This document shows positions 25,570-38,250 of a stretch of 64,000 bases of DNA, in pieces (position 1 is the stretch's first letter; the number at the start of each line of letters is the position of its first letter). The translations under genes and the position numbers were made by a program. Source of the DNA: Larix kaempferi (taxonomy: Eukaryota; Streptophyta; Pinopsida; Pinales; Pinaceae); assembly GCA_027924585.1 (NCBI GenBank), contig BSBM01000151.1, positions 11,740,001 through 11,804,000 of the forward strand. The letters are read 5' to 3'. The notes below the pieces were generated by a model. It was not told the DNA's origin, did not search any database, and saw only the letters and a list, made by a program, of their open reading frames with translations.

Positions 25570-25905
25570 TCGTTTTGCTGGGCCGCCACTGGCCGGGCCG
25601 CCCAAGCCGCAGCTTGCTGCTGGCCGGGCCGTGCCCTGGCCGCGCGCCCTATGGGCTGCAGGCCGGGCCGCCCAGGCCGCAGCTCGCTGCCGGCCGGGCC
25701 GTGCCCTGGCCGCGCGCCCGTGGGCCGCGCCCGTGTGGGCTGCGCCCTTCTGGGCCGCGCCCTGGGCTGCGCCCGTGGGCCGCGCCCTCGGGCCGTGCCC
25801 TCGGGGCTGCGCCCTGGGGCCGCACCCTGTGGGCTGCGCCTTGGGGCCGCGCCCTGTGGGCTGCGCCCTCGGGCCGTGCCCTCGGGGCTGCGCCCTGGGT
25901 TTCGT
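25570..25905. repeat. Very GC-rich minisatellite in the gypsy leader
   Basis: A 70-bp tandem duplication begins with GGCCGGGCCGCCC at 25591 and again at 25661. After it come about a dozen 12-15-bp units of the form GGGCYGYGCCCNN. The block stays open in several frames on both strands (Gly/Pro/Ala/Arg-rich peptides), which is expected from GC-rich repeats and is not evidence of coding. Confidence 0.9.
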
Positions 25906-26704
25906 TTTTTATTATATTTTTTTTTTTTTAAACTATGCACAAAAGTTTCAACGAGTTTGTAAATTTTTTTTTTTTTTTTTTATCGATATAAAATATATTT
26001 CAAACATTTTCATAACACATACTAAAAAAAAATTTTGAAATGAAAATTTTTTTTTGTAACATATTTTTTTTTTACATATAAAAAAAAATTTAGGGATATA
26101 TATATATTTTTCTATTGGATAATAATCCCCTTTTTTTTGTGTTTATATGTATATATATAGTATAAATTTTCCGTTTATATATATGTATATATATATAAAA
26201 AAATTTCTCGGTGTTACGTTTATATATAATATATATAACTTGGTGTGACATAATTAATTTTTTTTTTTTTTTATATATCATGATCCATGCATATAAAATA
26301 TATATAATTTTCTTTTAATTTTAAGTTTATCATGATATCATATGTATTCTTTTGTATGCCTATATAGGTTTTGTCCACAGATATATATAAATATATATAT
26401 ATAAGTTTTCTTGTTATATGCATGTATCCAGATTTGTAAATATAGTTTTTCTTATATATATATATATATTTTTTTGTATATAAATATATTGTAATTTTCT
26501 AACTCTTTTCATTTTGCTGTGCAGGTTTTAAAGCTTCTGCCAGAGTATATAACTATACTTGTAGTAATTTCTTAAGGGTTTTCTTTGTTTTCACACAGTT
26601 CTGAATTTCTGTTTTTACTCCATGTTTCATATAGGTCTTAAACTTCTACAACAAGCTTTTACAGCTTCTGTAATGAGCCCTCTGGTTCCAGATTTGGAAC
26701 CATG

Positions 26705-26716
26705 GCTCTGATACCA
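26705..26716 (-). promoter_or_regulatory. Primer-binding site of the gypsy element
   Basis: The minus strand reads TGGTATCAGAGC, the usual plant site complementary to the 3' end of initiator methionine tRNA, two bases from the end of the 5' LTR. Confidence 0.92.
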
Positions 26717-26718
26717 TA

Positions 26719-29638
26719 TGTGAGACCCAGAACTGGGTCTCCTTTAACTTTAATATACAGTCAGAAAATTCACTTATAGTCAAAATTTCTGTTCTGTTCT
26801 GCTTGTGCTCTATTGTCTAAATTTCTGTTCTGTTCTGCTGGCGTTTTGTTCCTTAAAGTGTTTACATTTACAAAATTAAACAATTAAAATTCTATTTTAA
26901 ATTTGCATGTTTTCATTTCTAACTTTTGCTCATTTACATGCCTGTAAACGAGATAAAATCTGCAATTTCATTCTTTTCAGATTTGAAAATTAATAAATCT
27001 GTTTTATCTACTTCTAACAATTTATTGTTGACTGTGCAGGTAGCAAAGATAATCACAGCATAAAAACCTTTGAAATTAATTAAACAGAATTTGCCAAGGT
27101 AGAAACAATAACATACCTGCTGAAAAATACCTGTAGATAGCTGCAGATCCCTTTTTTTTGTTGCTGTCCTCGTTGCTGCTTCTCCTTGCTTTTCCCTGCA
27201 GTCACAAGCCTTCCCCACAGTTCTGAAACTCAACCAACCGAACCAGTTTTGCCACCCTGCCAACTGGCGAGGTCTCGCCGACCACCCAGCTCCAAAGGTA
27301 CCCCTTTGGACCCCCGAGCCCAAACTGAGTACAAGCCAACCGTTATATCCCTCTAGAAAAACCTCCAGCAAAAACCCCCTTTCAGCTCCTTTCAGCTCTG
27401 CTCTAAAATTTCTATATCTCCTCCCCCCAAAACTTCCTCCCAAAAATAACTAAGGTAAAAAAAAAGATCCCCTCTTCTTCCTTTCTTCTCCATCTTATCC
27501 CATGTTTGCTCTGCCGACTCCATGCTCCCCATTACTACCCTTATCCTCTCCATTCAATTCTAGCTAAGATGGCAGTCCCCCTTTTCTCCCTCGAGACATG
27601 TCCACATTTATTGATACCATCAATACATTAATTAATTAATTAATTAATTAATTTATAAATGAATTATAAATATTATCCCTTTCTTTTATGCAAACATCGT
27701 ATGTAAAAGTCAACTAAATTATTAATGTGGTTCCACCGCCATTGTCTTTTCAAGTGGTCATAATTATAATTTAATTAATATTTTAATTTATTAACTAAAA
27801 TACAATATAATTATAAACTTGGATAAAAAATGGCATAAGGTAATGTCTTCCTTAATTAATTCATAATTAATTTAGAACTAATGCATAATTAATTCAAAAT
27901 TAATTCGTAATTAATTCATAATTAATTCACAATTAATTTAGAACTAATTCATAAGTAATTTAAAATTAATTCGTGATTAATTCATAATTAATTCACAATT
28001 AGTTTATAAATAATTCATAATTAAATTATAATTAATTCATAATTGATTAACTTATAATTGATTTATCGGTTTCATGAACAATTCCCAAGTGTGTACCCGA
28101 CACTTGTTTACCAATTTCATATTACATCTATTCGTAAATTATCCTATGTTCCAACTAGCTTCTGCATGGTCATCATAAAATTTAATAGATATAAATTAAT
28201 TATTATCCATACAGTTTAATTAATTATCTAGCCGTGCAATTAATATTAACTTATCAATTTAATACTACTTTAATTAACATTACAATAATCATTTAACGTG
28301 TTAACCCTTAGTCATTACTAATCAAACTCATTAACATTTAATTAAGCGTTACTAACCAATTGCATTATTTACTATTAATTTAACCGTAACTTGTTTATTA
28401 ATCATTAATGTACAGTAATTAATTATTAAGCGACACTAATTAACATTATTCCTCAGCAATATTTCACGCAATTCATAAATATGTAGGCGAGTTATGTAAG
28501 CGTAGCTACTGCTTACATACCTCGCGTAAGTACACTAACAGTAATAACTCACACACGTCAATCATAATCATGAAACTTACTGTTTACTGACACATGTTTT
28601 AGCATAGTTTGCAAGGTACAATTCTTTAACTAACTGAAATCTTATTAGTTACGACAATTCATACCTTTCTAAGTTACGACACATACTCAAGCAAGGGTTT
28701 TACACACCTACAGTTAGATCTTGTTTTCACCCCTACTTCACGCTACACCTATTTACCTACATCATCACTAACTTCCACATCCTATCCTGTCCTCTGCTGG
28801 ACTACCCTGGAATGTCAAGTCATGACCGGTTCCAGCTAGAACCCGTAAGCGGAAGTGTCGACTACATCGACCAGCTTCCCCAGCAGGCAACCACCAGTCA
28901 TCATCACACACCTTGGGGAGCGCGCCGTAGCACAGCCCTCCCATGACTCTGGGTTTCGGGGATAAACGGTGGGTAAAGCCTCCACCCCCCTAATGGAACA
29001 AGGGATTATGTCTACTCGACATAACAACAGCGTTGCACTTGTACTCGGTCTGTCATCGTATAACCGATCTGGGCGGTTGAGTTTCCTGAAACCCTACCCC
29101 ACCCATGTCATAACATACATCATAATAAACAACATAATAACCATACGAAAGTAAATAATGCATCACTCGCATACCATTTTATCTTTCGAAGTCCGTGTCC
29201 CCGAGGCCCTCCCACCTCGTAGGATCCAGCTATCACTTAGCCGTTTCAACCTGTAAGTCAGTACTCGACATACAATATAGAATATCGTGCATAAATCCTC
29301 GATATGTACACACATATATTTCATCATATCATAACGACAATAAACTCATTCATTCGCCATGCACCTGGCATAACATTCATTATTTCAACATATAACTGTA
29401 ACGGTATCCACGTACCCATCATTTAGTAAATTTCCATATATTTGACATAATTAACACATGATACATATCTAAGAATGACTATCGATCTTAACACTATCAT
29501 CATACACACACATATATATATATATCGGCAAAATAATAGAACCATGTCCACAGTGTCGTCAACTGACGAGGTCTCACAGTCAAACAAATACAACATATAA
29601 TAGTAGTTCAGGTAGTAATGTCAAAACGGGGTGTTACA
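26719..29638 (-). repeat. 5' LTR of the gypsy element (right)
   Basis: 2920 bp. It would carry the promoter for the minus-strand transcript. Differences from the left LTR seen by eye include T/C near 17097/27243, C/T in CAAACYGAG, T/C in TTCAYGCTAC, T/C in CACYTGGC, C/A in CTAAGMATG and one TA more in the TATATATA run. Confidence 0.95.
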
Positions 29639-29643
29639 AAACA

Positions 29644-31868
29644 AAACGAAAAATATGCATGTCCAGTATGTGGTCCAAGAACAATTTCTAGACATTCAAG
29701 AAGTTTAGGAAAGGAGGTGTTCAATGAGTTTAGGAATTTTTTCCATAAGGACCATATGTATCGAAGTACTAAAAAATGACTTTAATGGGAAGGCAGAGAG
29801 TGGGAAAAAACCATGAAGAATGACACCTCAACTATGGAGAAAGGCCTTTGAGAAGATCCATGGTAAGCAATTCTTTGTAGTTACTTTGTTCTTTGTAAGT
29901 TGTACTTATTTTTTTATGGTCAGCTTCCACGGGGTTTGAAACGATACTCTTCCCAATTCAGTCGGTTGCCATATTATGAGCACCTACAAGTAGCTCATTT
30001 GTTTAACACAATGCATATTGGAAAGAGTGTCATAGAGTACTTGTGGAAAATTATAGATGGGAGGAATAATAAGGAGAAAATTGCTAAAGTAATTAGTGGC
30101 ATTCACGAATCTAACTCATTGCAACATTTGATTCATTGCTATGGTAGTGGAAATTCCACCAATATCCCTGCATATTAACAGAGCAAGAGAGCATCGTTGT
30201 AAAAGAGGTTGTGTGGAAGATTGTATACACCATTAATACTTGGTTTGTTTGTGTTATATATTTTACTATTGACACATCAATTTTCTTTGCACTTGTAGGT
30301 GGTTGTTATCTAAATAAATACATAAAGAAGATATCATGTATTGGAAAACAAAAAATTCTCCAACTAATGTGTGATATGCAAAAGTATATGCCTCCAACAT
30401 TTTTCAATGCACATGAACACAACCTCGCACAACTAGTGGAAGAGATTGAAATATGTGGACCCACAGACACAATGTCAATATGGTTGGTAGAGAGGCACTT
30501 GAAACCATTGGAGGCTTTTGTTAGACAAAGATCATGTCCATAAGTTTCAATGGTTGAAGGATACATGTTATATCAATCCACTGTATATTTTAGTGATTAC
30601 TTACCCCAAGTAGTGGGTGATATGGATGTGCCTCTCCTTTTGGATTCCAATTCCACCGACAAATTTAAAGGGGAGGTGTTGTTGGGGAAAGGTAGATGGA
30701 GAAAAGTAGATGGAGAAAAGTGAAAGATCAAATATCATATTGTATTTAATATATTGTTACATGCTTGTGGTAGATTGGTTAGTATCTTTGTTGTTAACTA
30801 AATCTTTTTTTTTTCATTGTTCTAGGTAGTATAGAGTGGGATGTAATTCATTTATACATTGCAAATAATCTTGATTGGATGAAAACATGGATAGAATGAT
30901 GTCAACATGTTTATGGTGCCTTATCATATAATAGGGTGGTAGAGTTGATCAGAAAAGCTTATTTGGATCATGATAAATATTTGAGCCATCAGGAAATTGA
31001 TATAGCATATGGTGCAAAAAATAGAAATTTAAGCAATATCTAACTTCCGTTTTTATTATTCAAATCCCATTTTTTTCCTGCAAACTATATTATACATGTA
31101 GTGACCAATTCTTGACAGTCCATTTATAACATGTTGAACATGCAGGTGAAACATCATATGGTTATATGGTGCAATGGAAGAAAATATCACACCAAACAAT
31201 TGGATGACAGGAGGAAAACATGTGATAGTTGTGTAACTACAATTTTCTAGGTTACTAATATTTACCATAGGGGTGATAGACATCCGAACACATCATATTT
31301 GAGGTATTATGGATATTTGGAAGACATATTGGATATAGAATTTAAATCCTTCAAAGTGGTTCTCTTTAAGGTGAGGTGGTACAGATTGTTGTTGCAAGGT
31401 GATGAAAGGATGATTATTGGTCATGAAAATGGATTTACCATAATTAACACTAATAGGTATCAACCAAATATAGAGCCCTATGTACTTCTAATTCAATGCG
31501 AGCGTGTATTTTTTCAGAGGTACCGGGTAGAGTAGGATGCTCATTTGTTGTTAGATTTGATCCAAGAGGATGACCCGTAAAGCATACTTTTCCTAAAGGT
31601 CAAGGTGTTCATGATAAAAAAGAAGAAGATGTAGCTGGAGAGATGGAGGAAGAAGTGTACTTAGACGAAGGTGGGGATCAAGATGACCATACATGCATTG
31701 AGCCACCTCTCGATAATGATGAGTATATCAATGATGACTTAGCACTAGATGTTGTTTAATTGGATAATCCTTACAATGATTCTGAAGGGTTGGATTCAAA
31801 TTTTGGTCTTCATGACTCAGACGTTGACTTGGACGAAGTTGAAGATCAATATGATATGGAATTCTAAT
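29644..31868 (+). pseudogene. CACTA (En/Spm) transposase, 3' part
   Basis: It continues the relic that stops at 16458. 29644-29778 reads YACPVCGPRTISRHSR. 29900-30178 carries LPYYEHLQVAHLFNTMHIGK with the family's MHI motif. 30295-30730 carries MPPTFFNAHEHNLAQLVEEIEICGP and SMVEGYMLYQ. 30830-31050 follows. 31145-31540 matches the downstream DUF4216 region (RYYGYLEDILDIEFKSFKVVLF, then NGFTIINTNRYQ). An acidic tail ends near 31868. Many stops and frame changes are present. The zinc-like CPVC motif follows directly the point where the gypsy element landed. No right terminal repeat was found. Confidence 0.75.
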
Positions 31869-33108
31869 AGATCTTATTCAATGGATCTCTCCTTAAAAAT
31901 TGCTAAAGTAATACATATATTAAATGGAAATCTGTGTTATTTGGTTACATGTATGCCCATATTTTTATAAATAGGTATGCATGGAGGAGTTGTTAAAAAT
32001 TTAATTTGAAATAAATTATCTCTACATAGCATTTATTACTATCCATGATATGACTGATATGTGCATTAGAATTGGCATTGAAGGTGAACTTGACAATTTT
32101 GGCATCCAAATCATTGGTTTTCAATGTTTATTAAGATTAGGACTGCAAGGTTTTGTTATATCTAGGTTATGTTTCTTTAGTTTTTCATTGAAACCAATAA
32201 TACAACCCCAATATTCAATAACTCTTGAAGCAACTTAATGTGAAGATGGCAATATGTGATTCTATCCACAAATGATTAAGCGATGCTACACACAGGTTTC
32301 ACCTTGTTGATATCAGTTATTGAGTGATGATTCTTCTGTATGTCAATGTCTAAAATATTTAGTGATTTAGAAAATAACAATACATTTTTTAGTGCATGCT
32401 TATGTAGTATCATCATGGTGAAGCTAGATTTGCATTTGTTCTTCTATCCAAATATCAGGGGTTTCCATTTACATCATTCTAAATATATTATGCTTTTGGC
32501 CATCTTTATACAATATATGGCTAGTGTGATTCAAGTACAATTGATATTTTGGAAACTGTTCATGGAGCTCAACTAGCAGATATGATCTTCATGGAAAAAG
32601 GGAGTAGTATGATGGAAATGTTTCCAAAAGGCTGGTAGAATTTGTAGGAAATTAAAGAAGGGGCCCTTCCAAAGTTGTAGGCTCATGCACCACTTCAACT
32701 AAGACAAATCTACTACAACAATGTGCAACCATTTAAACAATACTAGGTAGCAATAGCCTTTCACTGAAATGACATATAAAAAATCCAATATTGACAATGG
32801 TAACAAGTCATAAAGAGGGATTACCCAACCTCAATCTTTCCTCAATGGACAAACTATCCTTTATATGAAGGTTATTACATCATATATTTAAGAGTAACTT
32901 CAGCCATCTTTAATACTAAAAACTATTCAAGTTTACAGAATAAGGAAGGCCAATGGAGGTCCTCATAGGCATGATAACCATACCATTAGAGGCACCAAAA
33001 TAAATATAACAGGAAAACATACACATATTAGAGAACTATAACAATGTCCATAAAAAAAAACATGATGGAATATAATTTGATAACAAATCATCATTCACCC
33101 CCCTAGTG
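31869..33108. other. No gene seen
   Basis: AT-rich DNA with only short chance frames; part of it is probably the 3' flank or tail of the CACTA relic. Confidence 0.5.
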
Positions 33109-33586
33109 TTGACATTTCCCCAAACAATAGATCACTGGACATCCTATCAATATTTCTATGGTGATTTATCGTGAAGGAATCAAATTGGGAAGCAATGATT
33201 GTAGCTTCCCTATGAAGTGGTTTTAAATGTTCCTTTCTCACTTGGTATGTGCCTTTCATTTGGTTTCATACAATTTCAGAGTTCATGAATACACCTATGT
33301 CATTGTATTTATGCTTTATCACTGTTTGTATCCCTTCAATGAGAGCAATATAATATGCTTCATTGCTTGTAGTCCTTCCAAATACATCCCTTTTTCGTTG
33401 GAACCCCTGATTGGTAGCATTATTATACAGAATGTAAGAAATGGTTGCTTGTCCTGGGTTGGGATGACAGGACACTTCAACGCATAGTGTCCATTTTTCC
33501 ACCATCATGAATGTTTCCAATGCAATACAAAAACAAAAACAAAAGAAACTATTATACAAATATATAAAAAAATAAACCCATGCCAA
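33109..33586 (-). pseudogene. RNase H-like (RVT_3 type) relic
   Basis: The minus strand reads VEVSCHPNPGQATISYILYN, then FGRTTSNEAYYIALIEGIQT, then FMNSEIV, a stop at 33266-33268, and in the same frame NQMKGTYQVRKEHLKPLHREA and SFTINHHRNIDRMSSDLL. This matches plant RNase H-like domains of the RVT_3 type. These cleave RNA in RNA-DNA hybrids and occur both as small host proteins and in retroelement polyproteins. The first catalytic Asp, usually in DGSC, is replaced (EVSC) and the stop follows the SEIV motif, so it is inactive as read. The hydrophobic N-terminal residues of the frame are probably not part of it. Confidence 0.6.
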
Positions 33587-33589
33587 ATT

Positions 33590-34108
33590 TTGCAGCTAAA
33601 GAGGTGTACAATTGCAGGAATAAATGCATGAAAATATTGTTAACAATAACATAATATATTGTTCGAAGTTCCTCGTATTCTTCTTATAAGGTGCCTATAA
33701 TGTGTTATCATGCTTTGATAACCAAAAAATTGGAAATGGTGTTGTCAACACAAATAATTGTTAGCCATATTTTTATTAACTATTATATCATGTACTGAGT
33801 ATAAAGTAATTATAAGCCTATGAAGATCAACAATAACAACATTATCATACCACATGATGTCATGTATATTGGGACCGTGCATAGTGAGAGAAAATCAAAT
33901 TCACATTGAAATGTCGATTTTAAAATTGTGGTAAAGTCTATAGCTCTTGAACCCCCAAATAGTTACAAAGTTCTTTCTTTTATAACAAAATTACATATGC
34001 TTTGCAGCGAGCCAGTTTAAAAGAGAAATACTAAATTGAGAACTATATCCTATTTTGAAGCATAAAATCTAGAACATAATATCTTTGATTATCTTCAAGA
34101 ATATTCAA
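33590..34108. other. No gene seen
   Basis: AT-rich spacer; no motif recognised. Confidence 0.4.
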
Positions 34109-34673
34109 TCATCTTCTAGTTGGTGGTGTGGAACTAACAAACTTCCATATGCTTCCCCATTGTGAACCTGTAGGATAATTTAGGTTCACCATTTCTCTAG
34201 AAAGGACATCCAATTCAATATATGAAATATAGGAATTTTGAGGCATACTGAGGAAAATAGTTTTCAAGTTTGACAACAAGTCAACGTCTTTAGTTAGTTT
34301 ATCAAGCAATATCTGTCTAGATAAGAGTTTGCGCAGATCTTTGAATTTTGATTCATCATTATTTTTCTTCATAATCAAGGCATGCTATTATTTTATAGAA
34401 ATCAAGGCACCTTTTTTCATTCCAGAATGATGGCATACCTTTTTTTAATAATTCATTAAAATTTTCCTTGCACCAATTTACCCTTTTAAGCATTTGATCT
34501 ACCTTTTCATTCACAATATTTATATAATTCCCCTTCAGGATCACTTTCTTTGCTGCCATGATAATAGATGTTATGTCTTGTACTTGTATTAGCTGCAATT
34601 CTGCAACTTCCTCGCCCATAAATGATATCCACCGTTGATCAATTCTTTTGATCAATGATTGGATCTTACACAA
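34109..34673 (-). pseudogene. Two overlapping frames of an unrecognised helical protein
   Basis: 34673-34359 (104 codons) and 34378-34109 (89 codons) are consecutive on the minus strand in different frames and overlap by 20 bases, as one coding region with a frameshift or a missed short intron would. The first is charged and helix-rich (IMAAKKVILKGNYINIVNEK, VNWCKENFNELLKKG). The second continues with KFKDLRKLLSRQILLDKLTK and ends in FVSSTPPTRR. I do not recognise the family. Further minus-strand frames at 37416-37195 and 37105-36917 could belong to the same decayed gene, but nothing links them. Confidence 0.25.
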
Positions 34674-37600
34674 AATTTGATCAATGAATTTTATGTTTCA
34701 TTTCATTTCCATTTGCTTCACATCTCATGTCATAAACAAATGAAACATTATTTTTATTTGTCTAGATTTATATATTGCATTCCATTTCCATCTTTTTACA
34801 TGTTTAATATGGCAAACATTACAAACACTTAATTATTGTTGTTGTATTTTTTTGCATTTACATTTTTTTCATATTTCATATCACAAACATCACAATCATT
34901 TTACTTTTATGCAATGTGTTTTGGGTTCACTTGAATGATCATTTCAAGGAAACATACATTGGAATACAACAACTCATGGAAGCAAGAAACATATGCATGA
35001 TCCTCCTCAACAAATTGCCCGAACATCGTTTTCCACCATTAGAATTATCCATGATTTTTACCTATTCATCTTATATTGATCACAAATGGGTGGTAGTGAG
35101 GTGAAGAGAGCATAGGGTTGGATTTTATTCACTTATGTATGCACAAGTAGTGCAATACAATATTCACACATTCAACCATTGGTTTGCATATGGGTTTTTG
35201 CACAAAGAGAACCTATGACTTTCATCAATTTATCTTACTCATAATATTGACTACAAATGTCTAGTGTTAAAGAAAAAAGAGGTGGGATTTTATCTACTTA
35301 TTTGACCACCACCTCTAAGTTCCCCCACGGGATGGGAACTTGAGGCTCAAACAGGAGTTCAGGCTGCCAACTCATATTATACAAAACCGGGGAGGTTTCT
35401 AGCAGATCCTTTCTTCAACTTCCCAAAGCATTTACACATTTGAAAACATATATATTTTACCAATTGAGAACATTTTGACTTTGCAACAGACTTTCACAAG
35501 GATGTCCCAAGATTTGTTCCACATCAAAACAATGTCAATTAGAGTGTGCCTCAATGGAGTATTACAAGCTCTCACTATGGTTTTGCAATCTATTATTCCA
35601 CCATATATGAGCGCTATGGTGTTTTATGTTTGCAATACTCCTCATGTTTTTTCCAATGGCATTGATCTATAAATTTTGGGGTGTTAGAGAATGTAGGTTA
35701 GTCACATTTTTATAAATTTTGTAGAAACCTCAGCGACTATTACTTAGAAACCCCACTAGTTAGGTGACGGATTGACTTTGTCCTATAAACACTACAAAAT
35801 TGATGAATATATATGACAAGAAGAGAACATTTAAAACAAGTGTAGAATTATGGAGGAAGTGATTTGTAAGTTTCTTTTTAACATTAGGCTTGTGTTCATC
35901 TTAAGTGGATGTGCAATAGAAAGAATGCTACATAATTGTACAAGTTGCTTGGTTTATACCAAGTCTTGCAATTGATGGCTACCTATACTAGTATCCACAT
36001 GATATGATACCCTTTTATACAGTGGGGGTGGCATATGGGGGGTGGCACTACCTGTTTGGCACTCAAGAAAACAATGACACGAGAGATGTAGGGTATTCCT
36101 GTAGCAGACTGCCACATCCAATACTCATTTTCTATAGCATATTTCATGTTTGAGACTCATTTTTGCAGCAGAGTTCACATGCAAATATAGTCCTATAAAA
36201 AATTTCAGTGTAAATAGACCATTTGATGATGGGATTGGGGTTCCAAGTCGTTGGAAGTAGGCCCTATCGTGGAGCTGATACTTGTCCTTTTAAAAATTAA
36301 AAATTAAAATATTATAAAAAATAACATGTTAGAGATGACAATAACACTTGCAAAAAATACTCCCTTTTAATATCTCACTTCACATTAAAATGTTTCTTCA
36401 TTCTCGAAGTAGTCTGATTTTTTGCAGTTAATTTTAAACTCTTGTCATGGTCATGCAATTTAACCCTTAGTGTGTTTATATTTGTCTTGCCAAATAGTGA
36501 GAATCTTATAATATATAATCCACGCAATTTTGAATTCTCAATTTCTATGAAACTTAAATCAACTGTTGAAATTTGCTAATCTGCTAAACTTAAATCAAGT
36601 GCTGTAATAAAAAAAATTAGTTAATGTTCAATAAAAAACTAGATATTATTTCAAAAATTATGTTTCTTGATAAAAAAAATATTCATGTAAACATGAGAAA
36701 TAAACATGCATATATCATCAACCAAAAATTACCAAGTGCTTGTTTCCAAATAAAGGGTTATACATTGCCTGATAAAGTCTAAAAAAAGAAACATACATAG
36801 CTATCATTGACTATTTTAAAACATCACATTCTAAAAGACGTAGTTCTAATTTCCTATGTGTGAAAAGGTAGTTCTAATTTCCTATCCATCCATTAACTCG
36901 GTCTCATACATAGAACCTATAGGTAAGACAAAGGATTTATTGCACATTGATCAACCTCATTAAGTTGACTTTGTATGTCAATGATTTTCTTCCACTCAAA
37001 CTGATCAAGGATACCACATGCTTGTCGCTTTACTTTGTTTATGCTCCTATAATCCAAGTCAATATTTCCATTGTCCCAGTCGACAATATGTTTTATGTTC
37101 GCCATAATTTGGATTTTCTTTACACCAAGACTAGTAGCTAAGAATAATAATGAGCAGAGCGCAAATAACAGTCCTTTATTGTAGCTATCCCATCCTATAT
37201 TATAATGAATCCTGTAAACATGATATTGGTTGACATAAAGTATTGCTCATGTTCCATAGTGATCACCAAGAGAACATACAATGTCGATATAGCCCCATGG
37301 AATGTTGAAATCAATCTGCAAAGACAATTGTTGGGTCTAAGGAGATGCAAGAACACTTCTGAAGTTAATGCCTTGTTCCTAAGATATAATGATTCATGAG
37401 CATCTTCCACAAGCAATTTAATATATTTACCTATAGAAGGTCTTAGGAAATTTTTGAGAGGGATTTGGGTTTTTCATTGTTGTATATGTTTGTAATTTAT
37501 TTCCTTTCAAGTTGTAATGGTTTAGCATGTTTGGTAAGAAGGAATTTTTCCACATAATGTAAGAGCAATCTAAATTTAGATAGGGAGTTAGATTGAGGGG

Positions 37601-38250
37601 GATTTTTCCTCAAACTCTACACATTCTTCTACAGTCAATTTAAAATCATACACTTCATCATAAGAAAAACAAAAATCCATAAGAAAGGTGACTTACTGGA
37701 TTGCCAACCATCGGGGTTTTAATTGATGTAAGTTATCTCCCTCTAGTTTCTCAATGGGCTCATCCTCCCTACTATGTATGCTCACCAGAATCCCTATTCT
37801 CTACTCTTCGGTCATGGATTTCCACCTTCAATTTTTTCTTGATAGGCAGTAATGGGAAGCTCGGTGCTCGATCAGAAGCTCAGTGCTATACTGCGTAGTG
37901 GTGCTAAATTGGTGGTCATCGTGAAGTGTGGAGGAAACCATTGATGGTCGTGAATCTTTGTTACTTTCTAATTAACCTGAAGATGGCCGCCCACATTCTA
38001 TTGAAGAGCTCTCCTATGTTCTAGTGAAGATCATGTCTACTTTCCATACTTTTACTTCGAGCCTGCCCGGTTCCTAGTTAATTGTAGGTTTGTCGCTAGC
38101 TCACTGCTCTCTTGTTTTAGTTAAACCTTGAATATCCCAAGATAAAAGATAATATTAGTCATACCTACTAAACCTACTTATTCAACCTTGGATTCATGGA
38201 AAAAGCTAAGTTGAAGGAGATTGACTAAATGGTTCCAAAGGGTCCTATGA
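34674..38250. other. Long stretch without a supported gene
   Basis: AT-rich; 34690-34910 repeats CATTTCATTTCCAT/TCATATCACAAACATCACAA-like text. Frames of 60-75 codons at 34916-35104 (+), 35475-35672 (+), 36917-37105 (-) and 37195-37416 (-) carry no motif I know. Confidence 0.4.

Larger units (their letters stand above)
24042..26718 (-). other. Long untranslated leader of the gypsy element
   Basis: About 2.7 kb between the 5' LTR and the gag ATG, an unusually long leader. It is mostly AT-rich, with repeated TATATA and poly-T stretches at 25900-26500 and a telomere-like AACCCTAACCCTA near 25077, apart from the GC-rich block at 25570-25905. No retroelement domain is visible in it. Confidence 0.7.
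16573..29638 (-). mobile_element. Full-length Ty3/gypsy LTR retrotransposon (Tekay/Del-like)
   Basis: A 13,066-bp element with two ~2.92-kb LTRs, each TGTGAG...GTTACA on the plus strand. The target duplication AAACA is at 16568-16572 and 29639-29643. The primer-binding site is at 26705-26716 (TGGTATCAGAGC on the minus strand, as for initiator Met-tRNA) and the polypurine tract at 19491-19504. Coding is on the minus strand: gag, protease, reverse transcriptase, RNase H, integrase, then a chromodomain-like tail. Integrase downstream of RNase H gives gypsy; the C-terminal PLLILDRRVKQLR..VKVQW..ATWE block points to chromodomain elements of the Tekay/Del type. By eye the LTRs differ at about five bases plus one 2-base (TA) difference, so insertion is recent. 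It sits in an intron-like gap of a CACTA transposase gene. Confidence 0.95.

Noticed and set aside
25458-26038. Long overlapping frames (135-158 codons) coding for Ala/Gly/Pro/Arg-rich peptides
   Set aside because: They come from the GC-rich minisatellite in the gypsy leader; several frames on both strands are open at once and none has a conserved motif.
26934-27443. 169-codon minus-strand frame starting MGGSFGGRRYRNF
   Set aside because: It lies inside an LTR, and the other LTR copy has a stop within it; no known domain.
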